This document shows, in pieces, positions 1 to 9,090 of a stretch of 64,000 nt of DNA. Position 1 is the stretch's first letter; each line of letters begins with the position of its first letter. This stretch comes from Caballeronia zhejiangensis (GTDB lineage: Bacteria > Pseudomonadota > Gammaproteobacteria > Burkholderiales > Burkholderiaceae). The translations under genes and the position numbers were made by a program. The stretch is taken from contig NZ_JFHD01000001.1 in the NCBI RefSeq assembly GCF_000698575.1, positions 620,001 through 684,000 of the forward strand, in the 5' to 3' direction. The notes beneath the pieces were generated by a model, which did no database searches, was not told the origin of the DNA, and saw only the letters and a list, made by a program, of their open reading frames with translations.

Positions 1-929
1 CGCTTCATTCGTCGTAATTCTTCCGAAGGCGTGCCGCCGAAAAGCCGCTTGAATTCGCGGCTGAACTGCGATGCGCTCTCATAGCCGACTCGCGCGCTCG
101 CCGCCGCAGCCGTCATGCCTTGCCGCGCCATCAATAGCCTCGCCTGATGCAGTCGCGTCGACTTGATGTACTGCAGCGGAGAAGTATTGGTGGCCGCCTT
201 GAAGTGCATATGAAAGGACGGCACGCTCATGGCCGCTTCCCTTGCGAGCGTTTCGATCGTCAGCGCCTCGGCATAGCTCGAATGGATCTTGCGCAGCACC
301 TTGGAAATGCGCCCGAAATGTCCATCGAGGTCGAGCGCGGCGCGCATCGAAGCGCCCTGCTCGCCGATAAACACGCGAAAGTAAATCTCGCGCACCAGCG
401 TCGGCCCCAATAGCGCGGCTTCGAGCGGATCGCGCATTGCGTCGAGAAAGCGCAGCATGGTTTCGCCGAGCGCCAGATCGAGCCGCGTCGTGGCCATGCC
501 GCCCGGCTCGCCGGGCACCACGCCATTGCGCTCGTCGATCTGCAGCAATACATCGGCGGCGAGCGTCGCATCGAGACGCACGTACACCGCGAGCAACGGT
601 TCGTCGGCGGTGGCGTCGGTTTCCATCGAGAACGGCAGCGGCAACGCGACAGCCAGATAGTGCTGCGCATCGTAGACATACACCTTGCTGCCGAGGTAGC
701 CGCGCTTGCGGCCTTGCGCGATGACGACGATACCCGGCTCGTACAGCACCGGCGTACGCGTGAGCGGACGGTTAGATCGCAACAGGCGAATGTCCGGCAT
801 CGGCGTCGCGTTATAGCCTTCGTTCGGCGCGAGTTCCAGCAGCCGGCTCACCATCGAAGCGTGCACGCGAGCGAGTGCGGCGGCTTCGGTTTCCATCGTC
901 GGCAATTTGGGCGGGCGGTGCGTTTTCAT
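1..929 (-). CDS. AraC-family transcriptional regulator (C-terminus off the window)
   Basis: DNA-binding regulator, partial: it starts with ATG at 929 and stays open to base 1 (about 309 codons). The first ~200 residues form an AraC_N-type sensing domain (YqhC-like subfamily), with a stretch reading AQGRKRGYLGSKVY followed by a beta-rich segment. Residues ~205-309 hold two helix-turn-helix motifs, shown by LTIETLAREAAMSVPSFHMH and by a GYESASQFSREFKRLFG segment typical of AraC proteins. It diverges from the aldehyde dehydrogenase at 1055 across a 125-bp promoter region, so control of that gene is plausible but inferred. The ligand cannot be told from sequence. Confidence 0.88.
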   Translation of the reverse strand, partial: MKTHRPPKLPTMETEAAALARVHASMVSRLLELAPNEGYNATPMPDIRLLRSNRPLTRTPVLYEPGIVVIAQGRKRGYLGSKVYVYDAQHYLAVALPLPFSMETDATADEPLLAVYVRLDATLAADVLLQIDERNGVVPGEPGGMATTRLDLALGETMLRFLDAMRDPLEAALLGPTLVREIYFRVFIGEQGASMRAALDLDGHFGRISKVLRKIHSSYAEALTIETLAREAAMSVPSFHMHFKAATNTSPLQYIKSTRLHQARLLMARQGMTAAAASARVGYESASQFSREFKRLFGGTPSEELRRMK

Positions 930-1054
930 GCGTCGAGTTCGATAAAGGCGTGTTCATAGAATCGGGCAAGCTTTGCAGACGATCACGCGTTCTCGTCGCG
1001 TTGCCATATGCCTAACATTCGATCATGCAAGTCAACTCACCTCGGAGAACAAGC

Positions 1055-2431
1055 ATGATCGATGTACTCAATCCCGCCGACGGCACGCTCGTCGGGCAAG
1101 TCGAACATCATTCGGAAGCGCAGGTGCGCGCCGCCATCGACCGCACATGCGCGGCCTTTCCGGCGTGGTCACGCACATTGGCACGCGAACGAAGCGCACT
1201 GCTGCGCGCATGGTTCGACCTCGTCAGCGCCGACAAGACCGCGTTCGCCGAACTGATGTGCCGCGAGAACGGCAAGTGCATGTCGGAAGCCTTCGGCGAA
1301 ATCGACTATGGCCTGGGCTTCGTCGAATGGTACGCGGAGGAAGCGAAACGCGTGTACGGCGATACCATCCCCACGCACGCGAAAGACGCAGCGGTGATCG
1401 TCACGAAAGAGCCTGTCGGGCCGGTTGCGTCGATCACGCCGTGGAACTTCCCGTTCATGATGATTACGCGCAAGGTCGCGACCGCGCTCGCGGCGGGTTG
1501 CACGATCCTCTTGAAGCCTGCCGAGGAAACGCCGCTGACCGCGTACAAGCTGCTCGAATACGCGCGCCGCGCCGGCATTCCGGAAGGCGTGTTCGAAATG
1601 GTGACGGGCGACCCCGTTCAGATCGGCAAACTCATCACCGACGATCCGCGCATTCGCAAGATCTCGTTCACGGGTTCGACCGCGGTCGGCAAGCTGCTCG
1701 CCGCGCAGTGCGCCGGCACGCTGAAGAAAATGACGATGGAACTCGGCGGCAACGCGCCCTTCATCGTCTTCGACGATGCCGATCTCGACGAAGCCGCGAA
1801 AGCGCTCGTGTCCGCGAAGCTGCGCAACAGCGGACAGGTCTGCATTTCGCCGAACCGCGTGTATGTGCAGGCGAGCATCCACGATGCGTTCGTTCAGCGC
1901 GTCAAGGCGCTCGTCGAAGCGATCCCGGTCGATCAAGGGCTGCAGGACCGGTTTGTCGTCGGTCCGCTGATCAATCGTGCGGCCATCGACAAGGTCGGCA
2001 AGCTCGTCGACGATTCGCGCGAACGCGGCGCCAAGGCCGTGCTCGGCGGACATGCGCACGCGAAAGGCGGACTCTTCTATGCGCCCACGATTCTCGTCGA
2101 TGTCGCGGACGATATGCCGATCGCATCGACCGAAATCTTCGGTCCCGTCTTTCCGATCTATCGCTTCTCGACCGAAGCAGAAGTCATCGCACGCAGCAAC
2201 GACAGCGAATATGGACTCGTCGCCTATGCGTTCACGCGCGATCTGGGCCGCTCGTTCCGGCTGTCGCGCAACATCGAGGCGGGCATGGTGATTCTGAATT
2301 CCGGCTCGGTCGGCACGGCTTCGGTGCCGTTCGGCGGCGTGAAGCAATCCGATTACGGACGCGAAGGCAGTCATCATGGAATCGAGGAATATGTGCATGT
2401 GAAATACACGCTGATGGCCGGTCTCGCCTGA
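1055..2431 (+). CDS. NAD(P)-dependent aldehyde dehydrogenase, succinate-semialdehyde dehydrogenase type
   Basis: Oxidises an aldehyde, likely a semialdehyde, to the acid in the cytoplasm. The 458-residue product has the ALDH nucleotide-binding and catalytic landmarks: ITPWNFPF, FTGSTAVGK, ELGGNAPF with general base Glu229, and GQVCISPNR with nucleophile Cys263. It lacks the second cysteine (CxC) seen in many SSADHs, including the paralogue at 58268. An upstream in-frame ATG at 1025 exists, but the ATG at 1055 follows a GGAG ribosome site at about -10 and fits the family N-terminus. It is divergent from an AraC regulator and convergent with an MFS gene. The exact substrate is uncertain. Confidence 0.9.
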   Translation: MIDVLNPADGTLVGQVEHHSEAQVRAAIDRTCAAFPAWSRTLARERSALLRAWFDLVSADKTAFAELMCRENGKCMSEAFGEIDYGLGFVEWYAEEAKRVYGDTIPTHAKDAAVIVTKEPVGPVASITPWNFPFMMITRKVATALAAGCTILLKPAEETPLTAYKLLEYARRAGIPEGVFEMVTGDPVQIGKLITDDPRIRKISFTGSTAVGKLLAAQCAGTLKKMTMELGGNAPFIVFDDADLDEAAKALVSAKLRNSGQVCISPNRVYVQASIHDAFVQRVKALVEAIPVDQGLQDRFVVGPLINRAAIDKVGKLVDDSRERGAKAVLGGHAHAKGGLFYAPTILVDVADDMPIASTEIFGPVFPIYRFSTEAEVIARSNDSEYGLVAYAFTRDLGRSFRLSRNIEAGMVILNSGSVGTASVPFGGVKQSDYGREGSHHGIEEYVHVKYTLMAGLA

Positions 2432-2441
2432 ACCACGCGAG

Positions 2442-2463
2442 GCGCGGCATCGCGATGCCGCGC
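2442..2463. terminator. Palindromic stem between convergent genes
   Basis: A perfect 9-bp stem (GCGCGGCAT / ATGCCGCGC) with a CGCG loop lies just past the aldehyde dehydrogenase stop and just before the stop of the convergent MFS gene. A strong GC stem at this site suggests bidirectional termination. There is only a weak T-rich tail, so intrinsic termination is not certain. Confidence 0.45.
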
Positions 2464-2480
2464 TTCGTGTCATCGCCGAT

Positions 2481-3854
2481 TCAACGTACCGGCAATTGAG
2501 CCGTGTCGGCAGGGCTCGCGCACTGCACTTCGTAATGACGCTGACGAATGAGCCGATCCTGCCGCAGTCCCCAAAAATAGGTAACGGCAAGGCAGGGCAA
2601 CAGCGAAACGATCGAATACCCGACGCCCGCAAGCGGGTTGCCCGTGAGATTGACGAGCGAAAGACTGATGAGCGGAAGAAACCCGCCGAACAGCACATTG
2701 CCGAGTTGTTGCGACAATCCGAAGCCCGTGGTCCTGCTTTGCGGTGGAAAACATTCGGCGATAAACGCGGGCAGCGGCGCCATGATCATCGCGGTCAACA
2801 CGGCGAGCAGCGCGACGAGCAGCGTCACCGTGACCCAGCCGCCCGCGAGCGCATTCGTCCTGATGCCCGCGAATGCCGGATACGCTGCGACTATCCAGAG
2901 CACGATGCCGATCAGCATCACGCGCGCCCGGCCGATCGCATCGGACAGACGGCCGAACGCCGGATAAAGCGGCGCGGCCACGACGATAGCGACGCCAAGG
3001 CAGAGATTCGCGCGCGACGGATCGACCTTCAACACGTTCTGCAGGAAGTACAGCATGTAGACGATCGACGTATAAAGCGATACCGACGTTCCGCCTTGCG
3101 CGCCGAACATCGCGACGAGAATCGCCTTCCACGACGTCGCGCTCGACAACGTGTCCTGCAGCGGCGATTTCGACAGACGGCCCGCCTCTTTCATCTCCGC
3201 GAACACGGGCGTTTCCTTCATGCCGAGCCGGATCCATGTCGCCACCGCGACGATCGGCGCCGAGATCAGGAACGGGACGCGCCAGCCCCACGATTCGAAT
3301 GCGGCTGCATCGAGCGCGAACTTCAGCGCCGACACGATAGCGAGCGCGAGCAAAAGGCCGAGGCTCGCGGTGCTTTGCAGCACGCTCGTCGCCATGCCTT
3401 TGCGGCCCGCGGGCGCATGCTCCATGACGTAGACGACCGCGGAGCCATATTCGCCGCCGAGCGCGATGCCCTGCACCACGCGCAGCGCGATGAGGCCGAT
3501 CGGCGCAAGCAGGCCGGCCATCGCGTAGGTCGGCAGACAGCCGATGCCCACCGTCGCGATACCCATGATCGCGAGCGTGATGACGAAGGTCTTCTTGCGT
3601 CCGATGCGGTCGGCCATCGGGCTGAAGATGATCGTGCCGAGCGGCCGCGCGACATACGCGATGCCGAACGTGGCGACGCCCGCCATCGCGGCGACCGTGC
3701 GATCCGTCGATGGCAGGAACAAGTGCGTCAGCGTCGATGTCAGCGCGACGTAGACGAAGAAATCGTAGTACTCGAGCATCGTGCCGAGGCTCGATGTCGC
3801 GATGATCCGCAGCATGCCGGGCTTTGAATGTCGCGCGCCGGAAGTCGTGGACAT
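2481..3854 (-). CDS. MFS transporter, metabolite:H+ symporter (MHS) family
   Basis: Inner-membrane proton symporter of 457 residues, about 12 predicted membrane segments. Family signs are the N-terminal LGTMLEYYDFFVY, the loop 2-3 motif MADRIGRKKTF, and GIALGGEYGSAVVYVMEHAP near residue 150, all typical of the MHS group (ShiA, ProP, KgtP, CitA). The ATG at 3854 follows AGGAGA. It is the last gene of a minus-strand operon after the CoA-transferase and two enoyl-CoA hydratases, 63 bp after the second hydratase, so it probably imports the acid those enzymes process. The substrate is not determinable. Confidence 0.9.
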   Translation of the reverse strand: MSTTSGARHSKPGMLRIIATSSLGTMLEYYDFFVYVALTSTLTHLFLPSTDRTVAAMAGVATFGIAYVARPLGTIIFSPMADRIGRKKTFVITLAIMGIATVGIGCLPTYAMAGLLAPIGLIALRVVQGIALGGEYGSAVVYVMEHAPAGRKGMATSVLQSTASLGLLLALAIVSALKFALDAAAFESWGWRVPFLISAPIVAVATWIRLGMKETPVFAEMKEAGRLSKSPLQDTLSSATSWKAILVAMFGAQGGTSVSLYTSIVYMLYFLQNVLKVDPSRANLCLGVAIVVAAPLYPAFGRLSDAIGRARVMLIGIVLWIVAAYPAFAGIRTNALAGGWVTVTLLVALLAVLTAMIMAPLPAFIAECFPPQSRTTGFGLSQQLGNVLFGGFLPLISLSLVNLTGNPLAGVGYSIVSLLPCLAVTYFWGLRQDRLIRQRHYEVQCASPADTAQLPVR

Positions 3855-3917
3855 GGTCGTCTCCTGTGATTCAGTTCGTGAGGCCCCGCGCGATCGACGC
3901 AGTGGCCGTAAGGCGCA

Positions 3918-4739
3918 TCACATGTGCGTGCGCTTCTTCGCCGCTTGCTGCGCGAGAAACCGGTCGACAGCCTCCTTGTGCTCGCGGCCGCACAACAGAA
4001 TGGCCTGCATGCTCGCCGCCATTTCGAGCGTCGTTTCAAGCGATGCATCGGCCGCTTCGCGCACGAGCCGCTTCGCCATGCGCAGTGCAGTCGGCGGGCT
4101 GTGCGCGATGCGTTTCGCCAGCGACAACGCTTCGGTGTCGAGCGCATCCTCCGGCACGACCTTCGAGACGATGCCGAGCTTGAGCGCCGCTTCAGCATCG
4201 ATGAACTCGCTGGTCAGCGTCAGTTCGAGCGCCTTCGCATAGCCGACGATGCGCGCGAGAAACCACGATCCGCCGATGCCCGACACAAGTCCCAGCCGCA
4301 AGAAGCTCTCTGCGAAAACGGCTTTCGTGCTCGCCACGCGGATATCGCACATCAACGCGAGATCGCAGCCCGCTCCGACTGCGGCGCCATTGACCGCGCA
4401 TACCGAAGGCACATCGAGACCGCTCAATGCGCGCGTGATCCGGTGCAAGCTGCGATGCAAGCGGTCGCGCACGTCTTCGACGCTGCCGCTCATCAGATCG
4501 CTGCCGCTTTGCATGTCCTTCACGTTGCCACCCGTGCAGAAATGCCGCGACGACGAACGCAGCAGGACGCAATGCATGTCGCGCCGGTCGTTGATCTCTT
4601 CGAGCGCATCCGACAGCGCCTCTGTCATCGCGACGTTCAGCGCGTTGCCGTCGCTTGCGCTGTTGAGCGTGAGCACGAGCACGCCGTCGTCGAGGGATGA
4701 CTCGACGAGCGAACCCGAATCGTTTGAATAAGCTGACAC
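3918..4739 (-). CDS. Enoyl-CoA hydratase/isomerase family protein
   Basis: Crotonase-fold enzyme, 273 residues. The oxyanion-hole region reads VNGAAVGAGCDLALMCDIRVA, and the second acidic position is present in AESFLRLGLVSGIGG. The first catalytic glutamate of classical hydratases (GCEL) is Asp here (GCDL), so it may be an isomerase or a different crotonase rather than a simple hydratase. I chose GTG at 4739 because AGGAG lies about 8 bases before it. A TTG further upstream directly abuts the stop of the preceding hydratase. It sits in an operon with another hydratase, a CaiB-type CoA-transferase and an MFS carrier. Confidence 0.87.
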   Translation of the reverse strand: MSAYSNDSGSLVESSLDDGVLVLTLNSASDGNALNVAMTEALSDALEEINDRRDMHCVLLRSSSRHFCTGGNVKDMQSGSDLMSGSVEDVRDRLHRSLHRITRALSGLDVPSVCAVNGAAVGAGCDLALMCDIRVASTKAVFAESFLRLGLVSGIGGSWFLARIVGYAKALELTLTSEFIDAEAALKLGIVSKVVPEDALDTEALSLAKRIAHSPPTALRMAKRLVREAADASLETTLEMAASMQAILLCGREHKEAVDRFLAQQAAKKRTHM

Positions 4740-4769
4740 GACAAAGTCTCCTGATAGTTTCGCCGGCAA

Positions 4770-5546
4770 CTACCGGTTCTGGAATGCGGCCTGACGACGT
4801 TCGAGAAACGCGGCCATGCCTTCTTTCTGATCGGCGAGCGCAAAGCCCGCATGAAATAGCCTTCGCTCGAACAACAGACCTTCCGACAGCGAGGACTCGA
4901 ACGCACGATTGACGGCTTCCTTGATCGCGACGATCACCGGCAGCGAATGACGCGCGATCTGCTCGCCGACGCGCATCGCTTCGTCGATCAAGCGCTCGCG
5001 AGCGACGACCATCGACACGAGTCCATATGCCAATGCCTCGCTTGCGTTGAAGGATTCGCCGGTCAGGCACGCGAGCATCGCGGTCGATTTGCCCACCGCG
5101 CGCGGCAGACGCTGCGTGCCGCCCGCGCCCGGCACGATGCCGAGCTTGATTTCGGGCTGGCCGAAGAGCGCATCGTCCGCGGCGATGACGATGTCGCACA
5201 TCATCGCCAGTTCGCAGCCGCCGCCGAGCGCATAGCCGCCTACCGCAGCGATGATCGGCTTGCGGGCAATGCGGATGCGGTCCCAGCTTCGTCCGATGTA
5301 GTCATCCGAGAATGCGCTCGCGTAATCGAGCTTCGACATCGCGACGATGTCGGCGCCGGCGGCGAAGGCCTTGTCGGACCCTGTCAGAACGATTGCGTGA
5401 ATTTGCGGATCGGCTTCGTTGCGCAGCAGGACGTCGATGAGCTGATCCATCAACGCGTCGGTCAGCGGATTGAGCGGGTTATCCGACGCGAGACGCACGA
5501 GCGCGACCTGGCCGCGTCGTTCGCTCCGTATCATCGCGGCGCTCAT
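4770..5546 (-). CDS. Enoyl-CoA hydratase
   Basis: 258-residue crotonase-family enzyme hydrating a 2-enoyl-CoA. Both catalytic glutamates are present: GGGCELAMMCD and GQPEIKLGIVPGAGG, as is the AAGADI oxyanion loop near residue 65. This matches FadB1x/PaaF-type hydratases in length and motif. The ATG overlaps the stop of the upstream CoA-transferase as ATGA (5543-5546), so translation is probably coupled. With the CoA-transferase and the second crotonase it forms an acyl-CoA activation/hydration module for an unknown unsaturated or branched acid; a carnitine/crotonobetaine-like route is one possibility. Confidence 0.92.
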   Translation of the reverse strand: MSAAMIRSERRGQVALVRLASDNPLNPLTDALMDQLIDVLLRNEADPQIHAIVLTGSDKAFAAGADIVAMSKLDYASAFSDDYIGRSWDRIRIARKPIIAAVGGYALGGGCELAMMCDIVIAADDALFGQPEIKLGIVPGAGGTQRLPRAVGKSTAMLACLTGESFNASEALAYGLVSMVVARERLIDEAMRVGEQIARHSLPVIVAIKEAVNRAFESSLSEGLLFERRLFHAGFALADQKEGMAAFLERRQAAFQNR

Positions 5547-6784
5547 GCGCTCACCTTGCGGTCTTCATCGCAGGTCTCGCGCGTTGCGCGGCCCAGGCGG
5601 ATCACGCCCGCGTTCAGCAGTTCCGCGATCTCGCTTTGGGCGAAGCCGTATCGCTCCAGCATCTGCAGCGTGTGCTGGCCCGTCAGCGGCGCTGGCACGT
5701 CGGGCACGCTTGCGCGGTCGGATGGACCGAGCGCGAAGCCGTGCGTACGCATGATTCCCGCGACCGGATGATCGATCGTCTGCGCCAGTCCGCATTCGGC
5801 GTATTCCGCCGTTTCGATGACATCGCCGTAGGTTGCGACGGGCGAACACAGAATGTCCCGCGCTGCGAGCCGTTCCATCCACTCCGCGGTCGGGCGTTCG
5901 ACGAAACGCGCCGCGAGCATGTGATGCAGCGCCTTGCGATGGCGCACGCGATCGTCGTTGGTGGCGAAGCGCGGATCCGCTGCGAGTGCGGACGATGCGA
6001 GCACCTCGCACAGCGCGCGCCATCGTTCCGGATGATAGGCGACGACCATCATCCAGCCGTCCTGCGTCGCGAACGCTTCGTTCGGGCACGCATAAGGCGC
6101 GGCGCTGCCGGTTTTTTCCGGCTCGCGGCCGGACGCGAAATACGCAGCGAAGCCGATCTGCTGCAGCATCAGCGTCGCGTTGTAGAGACTCACGTCGAGA
6201 TGCTGGGCACCGCCGCCCGCGCGAACCTGATGCAGCGCGCCGAGAATCGCGATCGATGCGAGATAGCCGCCCATCATGTCGGCAACGGGAATCGGGACTT
6301 TCAGCGGCTCGGCGTTCGTCGTGCCGAGCGTGCTCATCAGACCGCTGACAGCCTGGATCACGCCATCGACGCCCGGCCGCTTGCGATTCGCGCCCGTCTG
6401 ACCGAAGGCGGAGATCGAGCAGTAGACGAGCCGGGGATTCAACTGACGCAGTGCGTCGAAGTCGAGTCCCATCGATGCCATCACGCCCGGCCGAAAGTTT
6501 TCGACGAGCACGTCGGCCTCGCGCAACATGCGGCGAACGGCTTCGCGCCCCGCGTCGGTTTTCAGATCGATCGCGACGCTGTACTTGTTGCGGTTGACGC
6601 TGATGAAGGCCGGGCTTTCACCGCTGATCCACGGCGGGCCGATGCGCCGCCCGATCTCGCCGTCGGGCGGCTCGATCTTGACGACGTGCGCGCCGAGATC
6701 GGCGAGCGTCATCGAGCAGACCGGACCGGCGAGGACATGCGAGAAATCGATCACCCGCACGCCGTTGAGGCTGTCTCTTGGCAT
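5543..6784 (-). CDS. CaiB/BaiF (family III) CoA-transferase
   Basis: Transfers CoA between carboxylic acids; cytoplasmic. The 413-residue product begins LNGVRVIDFSHVLAGPVCSM and contains DLGAHVVKIEPPDG, NRNKYSVAIDLK and ADVLVENFRPGVM, all standard for this family. The likely catalytic Asp is in LDVSLYNATLM. I chose ATG at 6784 since AGGA precedes it by about 9 bases; a GTG 30 bases upstream is also open. It is first in the operon with two enoyl-CoA hydratases and an MFS gene, about 140 bp downstream of a same-strand LysR gene. Confidence 0.92.
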   Translation of the reverse strand: MPRDSLNGVRVIDFSHVLAGPVCSMTLADLGAHVVKIEPPDGEIGRRIGPPWISGESPAFISVNRNKYSVAIDLKTDAGREAVRRMLREADVLVENFRPGVMASMGLDFDALRQLNPRLVYCSISAFGQTGANRKRPGVDGVIQAVSGLMSTLGTTNAEPLKVPIPVADMMGGYLASIAILGALHQVRAGGGAQHLDVSLYNATLMLQQIGFAAYFASGREPEKTGSAAPYACPNEAFATQDGWMMVVAYHPERWRALCEVLASSALAADPRFATNDDRVRHRKALHHMLAARFVERPTAEWMERLAARDILCSPVATYGDVIETAEYAECGLAQTIDHPVAGIMRTHGFALGPSDRASVPDVPAPLTGQHTLQMLERYGFAQSEIAELLNAGVIRLGRATRETCDEDRKVSA

Positions 6785-6922
6785 TTGTGATTGTCCTGTC
6801 TCGTGACTCGTCACCGCGACGAATCATGCCGACGAGAATAGGTACTCACCGGCCTTCCGGACAATCGACAATTTAGAAACGAGCCTTTGACTTTTTGTTA
6901 AAGGGTCGGCGATTCGTGAGCG

Positions 6923-7807
6923 CTATTCGTTGAGCAACGAGTGCAGCCATCGGCGGAAAATCTTCAGTGCATCGGATTGCGGACGCGCCGTCGGCCACGC
7001 GAAGTAGTACGTGTGATTGCCGCGGTCCAGCTCGAATGAAAACGGAGCGACGAGCAGACCGCTTTCGAGTTCGCTGCGCACCAGCGCCTTCTGCGCGATC
7101 GCGACGCCGTGCCCTTCGATCGCTGCCTGATACGCGAGCAGCGACGTTTCGTAGCGCATCTCGCGGCGTCGCCCGCTCAATGGAAGGCCCGCAGCCTTCA
7201 GCCACAAGGTCCAGTCTTCAGGGCGTGCGAGCGTGTGCAGAAGCGTTTCGCCCTGTAACTGCGAGCGCGCCTTGACCTGTCTCGACGGCGCGGCGACAGG
7301 CACCAGTTCGTTCGCGATCAGACGTTGCACGCGCAGACCGGGCCACTTGCCGTCGCCTAGCTGAATGCCGGCGTCGATATCCTCACGCGCGAAATTGAGC
7401 GGAGCCGGTGATGTCGTCAGTTGCACGTCGATGTTTTCATGCAGCCGATGAAAGCTCGCGAGACGCGGAATCAGCCAGCGCACCGCGAATGTGGCGGGCG
7501 AGCGGATCTTGAGCACGCGGGCGCGCCGTTCCGACGAACGCAGACTGTCGGTGGCTTCGCGCAGCGCTGCGAAGAGCGGCATCAACTCCGCCAGATACCG
7601 CGCACCCGCCGAGGTCAGCTCAAGCCGTCCTTTCACACGCTCGAACAGATCGACGCCCAGATAGGCTTCGAGCGTGCGTACCTGCCGGCTGACGGCGGCG
7701 GGCGTCACGGCCAATTCGTCGGCGGCCTTGGAAATACTCAGCAGGCGTCCGGTCGCCTCGAACGCCCGGGTCGGATTCAACGGGGGAAGCAGTGCGCGAC
7801 GTTCCAT
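6923..7807 (-). CDS. LysR-family transcriptional regulator, GcvA-like
   Basis: 294-residue activator/repressor. The N-terminal HTH reads LLSISKAADELAVTPAAVSR, preceded by the LPPLNPTRAFEATGR start typical of GcvA-type LysR proteins; the remaining ~200 residues form the periplasmic-binding-like effector domain. The ATG at 7807 has GGA at -9; an in-frame ATG at 7828 is an alternative. It lies upstream of, and in line with, the CoA-transferase operon, which it may control. The effector is unknown. Confidence 0.9.
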   Translation of the reverse strand: MERRALLPPLNPTRAFEATGRLLSISKAADELAVTPAAVSRQVRTLEAYLGVDLFERVKGRLELTSAGARYLAELMPLFAALREATDSLRSSERRARVLKIRSPATFAVRWLIPRLASFHRLHENIDVQLTTSPAPLNFAREDIDAGIQLGDGKWPGLRVQRLIANELVPVAAPSRQVKARSQLQGETLLHTLARPEDWTLWLKAAGLPLSGRRREMRYETSLLAYQAAIEGHGVAIAQKALVRSELESGLLVAPFSFELDRGNHTYYFAWPTARPQSDALKIFRRWLHSLLNE

Positions 7808-8132
7808 AGCCTGTCCGTGTGGAAGCATGTCGGGATTGTGGCGCGAAAATGGTCGAGGTTCGGTAGGCGGCCACTCGCCGGATAGTTGAATACTGAAGCG
7901 CCGCCGGTATCGACTGCCGCTCGATCATCGTGAGCAAAGCCGCTTTCCTGTGCCGACAAGGCCGCCCCGCAGCGCATATTCCGTTCCCGGAGAACGGGAT
8001 AACAATCCTTTAACGGTGTTGCTAATCGATTAATTAAAATCAATCTTCTGACGATTGATCCGGTGGAGACGCGCGCCTAGACTGAAATCATTGAAGGCAA
8101 CGAAAGCCTTGGAGACATCAAGGCCTAAAAAG
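7808..8132. promoter_or_regulatory. Intergenic region between LysR and flhD, with dyads
   Basis: No gene is visible in these 325 bases. The right half is AT-rich compared with the surroundings, as expected for a promoter. Two inverted repeats stand out: CCGTTC-N5-GAACGG at 7981-7997, and TCAATC-N7-GATTGA at 8040-8058, the latter about 75 bases before flhD. They could be operators for the divergent LysR gene or for flhDC control. This is sequence-only inference. Confidence 0.4.
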
Positions 8133-8450
8133 ATGAGCACCTTCGAAATCCAAGAAAGCATTCGAGAGATCAATCTTTCCTATCTCATCCTGGCGCAGCG
8201 AATCTTGCGCGAGGACCGCGCGATCGGCATGTTTCGCCTCGGGCTATCCGCCGAGGTTGCCGATCTGCTGATGAGCCTCTCGCTGCCCCAAGTCGTGAAG
8301 CTCGCCTCTTCCGATCAGCTGTTATGCGCGTTCCGCTTCAACGATCACATGCTGCTCTCCGCGCTGACGCAACCTCCGAAGCACGCCGACATCGCTTCGA
8401 CGCATGCTGCCGTTCTATTGGCAGGTCAGCCCGTCAAACTGCTGATCTAA
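8133..8450 (+). CDS. flhD: Flagellar master regulator subunit FlhD
   Basis: 105-residue subunit of the FlhD4C2 complex that activates class II flagellar promoters with sigma-70. Recognisable by the FlhD pattern [25 protein letters not shown] followed by [26 protein letters not shown] chose ATG at 8133, which removes an upstream extension; the length then matches the family. flhC follows after 13 bases. No flagellar structural or chemotaxis gene adjoins it: neighbours are a LysR gene and a mechanosensitive channel, which suggests an extra or relocated flhDC copy. Confidence 0.93.
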   Translation: MSTFEIQESIREINLSYLILAQRILREDRAIGMFRLGLSAEVADLLMSLSLPQVVKLASSDQLLCAFRFNDHMLLSALTQPPKHADIASTHAAVLLAGQPVKLLI

Positions 8451-8463
8451 GGCGCCGTCCTCC

Positions 8464-9081
8464 ATGAACCTCATTGCAAAGAAAAGCCTGACCGAAGAAG
8501 CGCAAGAGGTGTTTCGCGCAGTCGCGCTCATCGAACTCGGTGCGCGCATGCAGGTCCTCGAAAGCGAACTCACGCTCTCGCGCGAACGTCTCATCCGTCT
8601 TTATCGTGAAGTGCGAGGCGTGTCGCCGCCAAAGGGAATGCTGCCTTTCTCCGCGGACTGGTACATGCCGTGGCTTTCGAACATTCACGCGTCGCTATTC
8701 TTCAACACTTATCTGTTCCTCAAGAACGAAGCGAGCTGCTCGCACCTCGATGCGCTGACCAAAGGATATCGGCTGTATCTGGAGCACTGCACGCGCAACG
8801 ACGCCGAACCGGTGCTCGACCTGACGCGCGCCTGGACGCTCGTGCGTTTCTTCGAGGCGGAGATGCTGCAATTGACGCCCTGCTGCCGCTGCACCGGCAA
8901 GTTCGTCGCGCACAAGCATGACTTGCAGCACGGCGTCGTGTGCGGCGCCTGCCAGCCGCCGTCGCGTGCGGGCAAGACGAGGAAAGCGGCGGCACGCGCG
9001 GCCGTTCAGGCTTTTGCGTCGGTGACTGACGAGAATGTCATCGATCCGGCCGCGCTACCCATCTCCGCTGAAGCAGCTTGA
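8464..9081 (+). CDS. flhC: Flagellar master regulator subunit FlhC
   Basis: 205-residue DNA-binding partner of FlhD. The FlhC zinc cluster is intact: Cys140 and Cys143 in CCRC and Cys160 and Cys163 in CGAC, with the same spacing as the known C-x2-C...C-x2-C site. The helical core includes EDIT-free segments such as VRGVSPPKGMLPFSADWY, characteristic of FlhC. The tail after residue 170 is alanine/arginine rich and variable. It converges on the mscS-like gene with only 9 bases between stops. Likely co-transcribed with flhD. Confidence 0.94.
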   Translation: MNLIAKKSLTEEAQEVFRAVALIELGARMQVLESELTLSRERLIRLYREVRGVSPPKGMLPFSADWYMPWLSNIHASLFFNTYLFLKNEASCSHLDALTKGYRLYLEHCTRNDAEPVLDLTRAWTLVRFFEAEMLQLTPCCRCTGKFVAHKHDLQHGVVCGACQPPSRAGKTRKAAARAAVQAFASVTDENVIDPAALPISAEAA

Positions 9082-9090
9082 GCCGTATGT

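Noticed and set aside
6878-6905. CCTTTGAC...GTTAAAGG as terminator of the LysR gene
   Set aside because: The stem has mismatches and the T-run is in the loop rather than after the stem.
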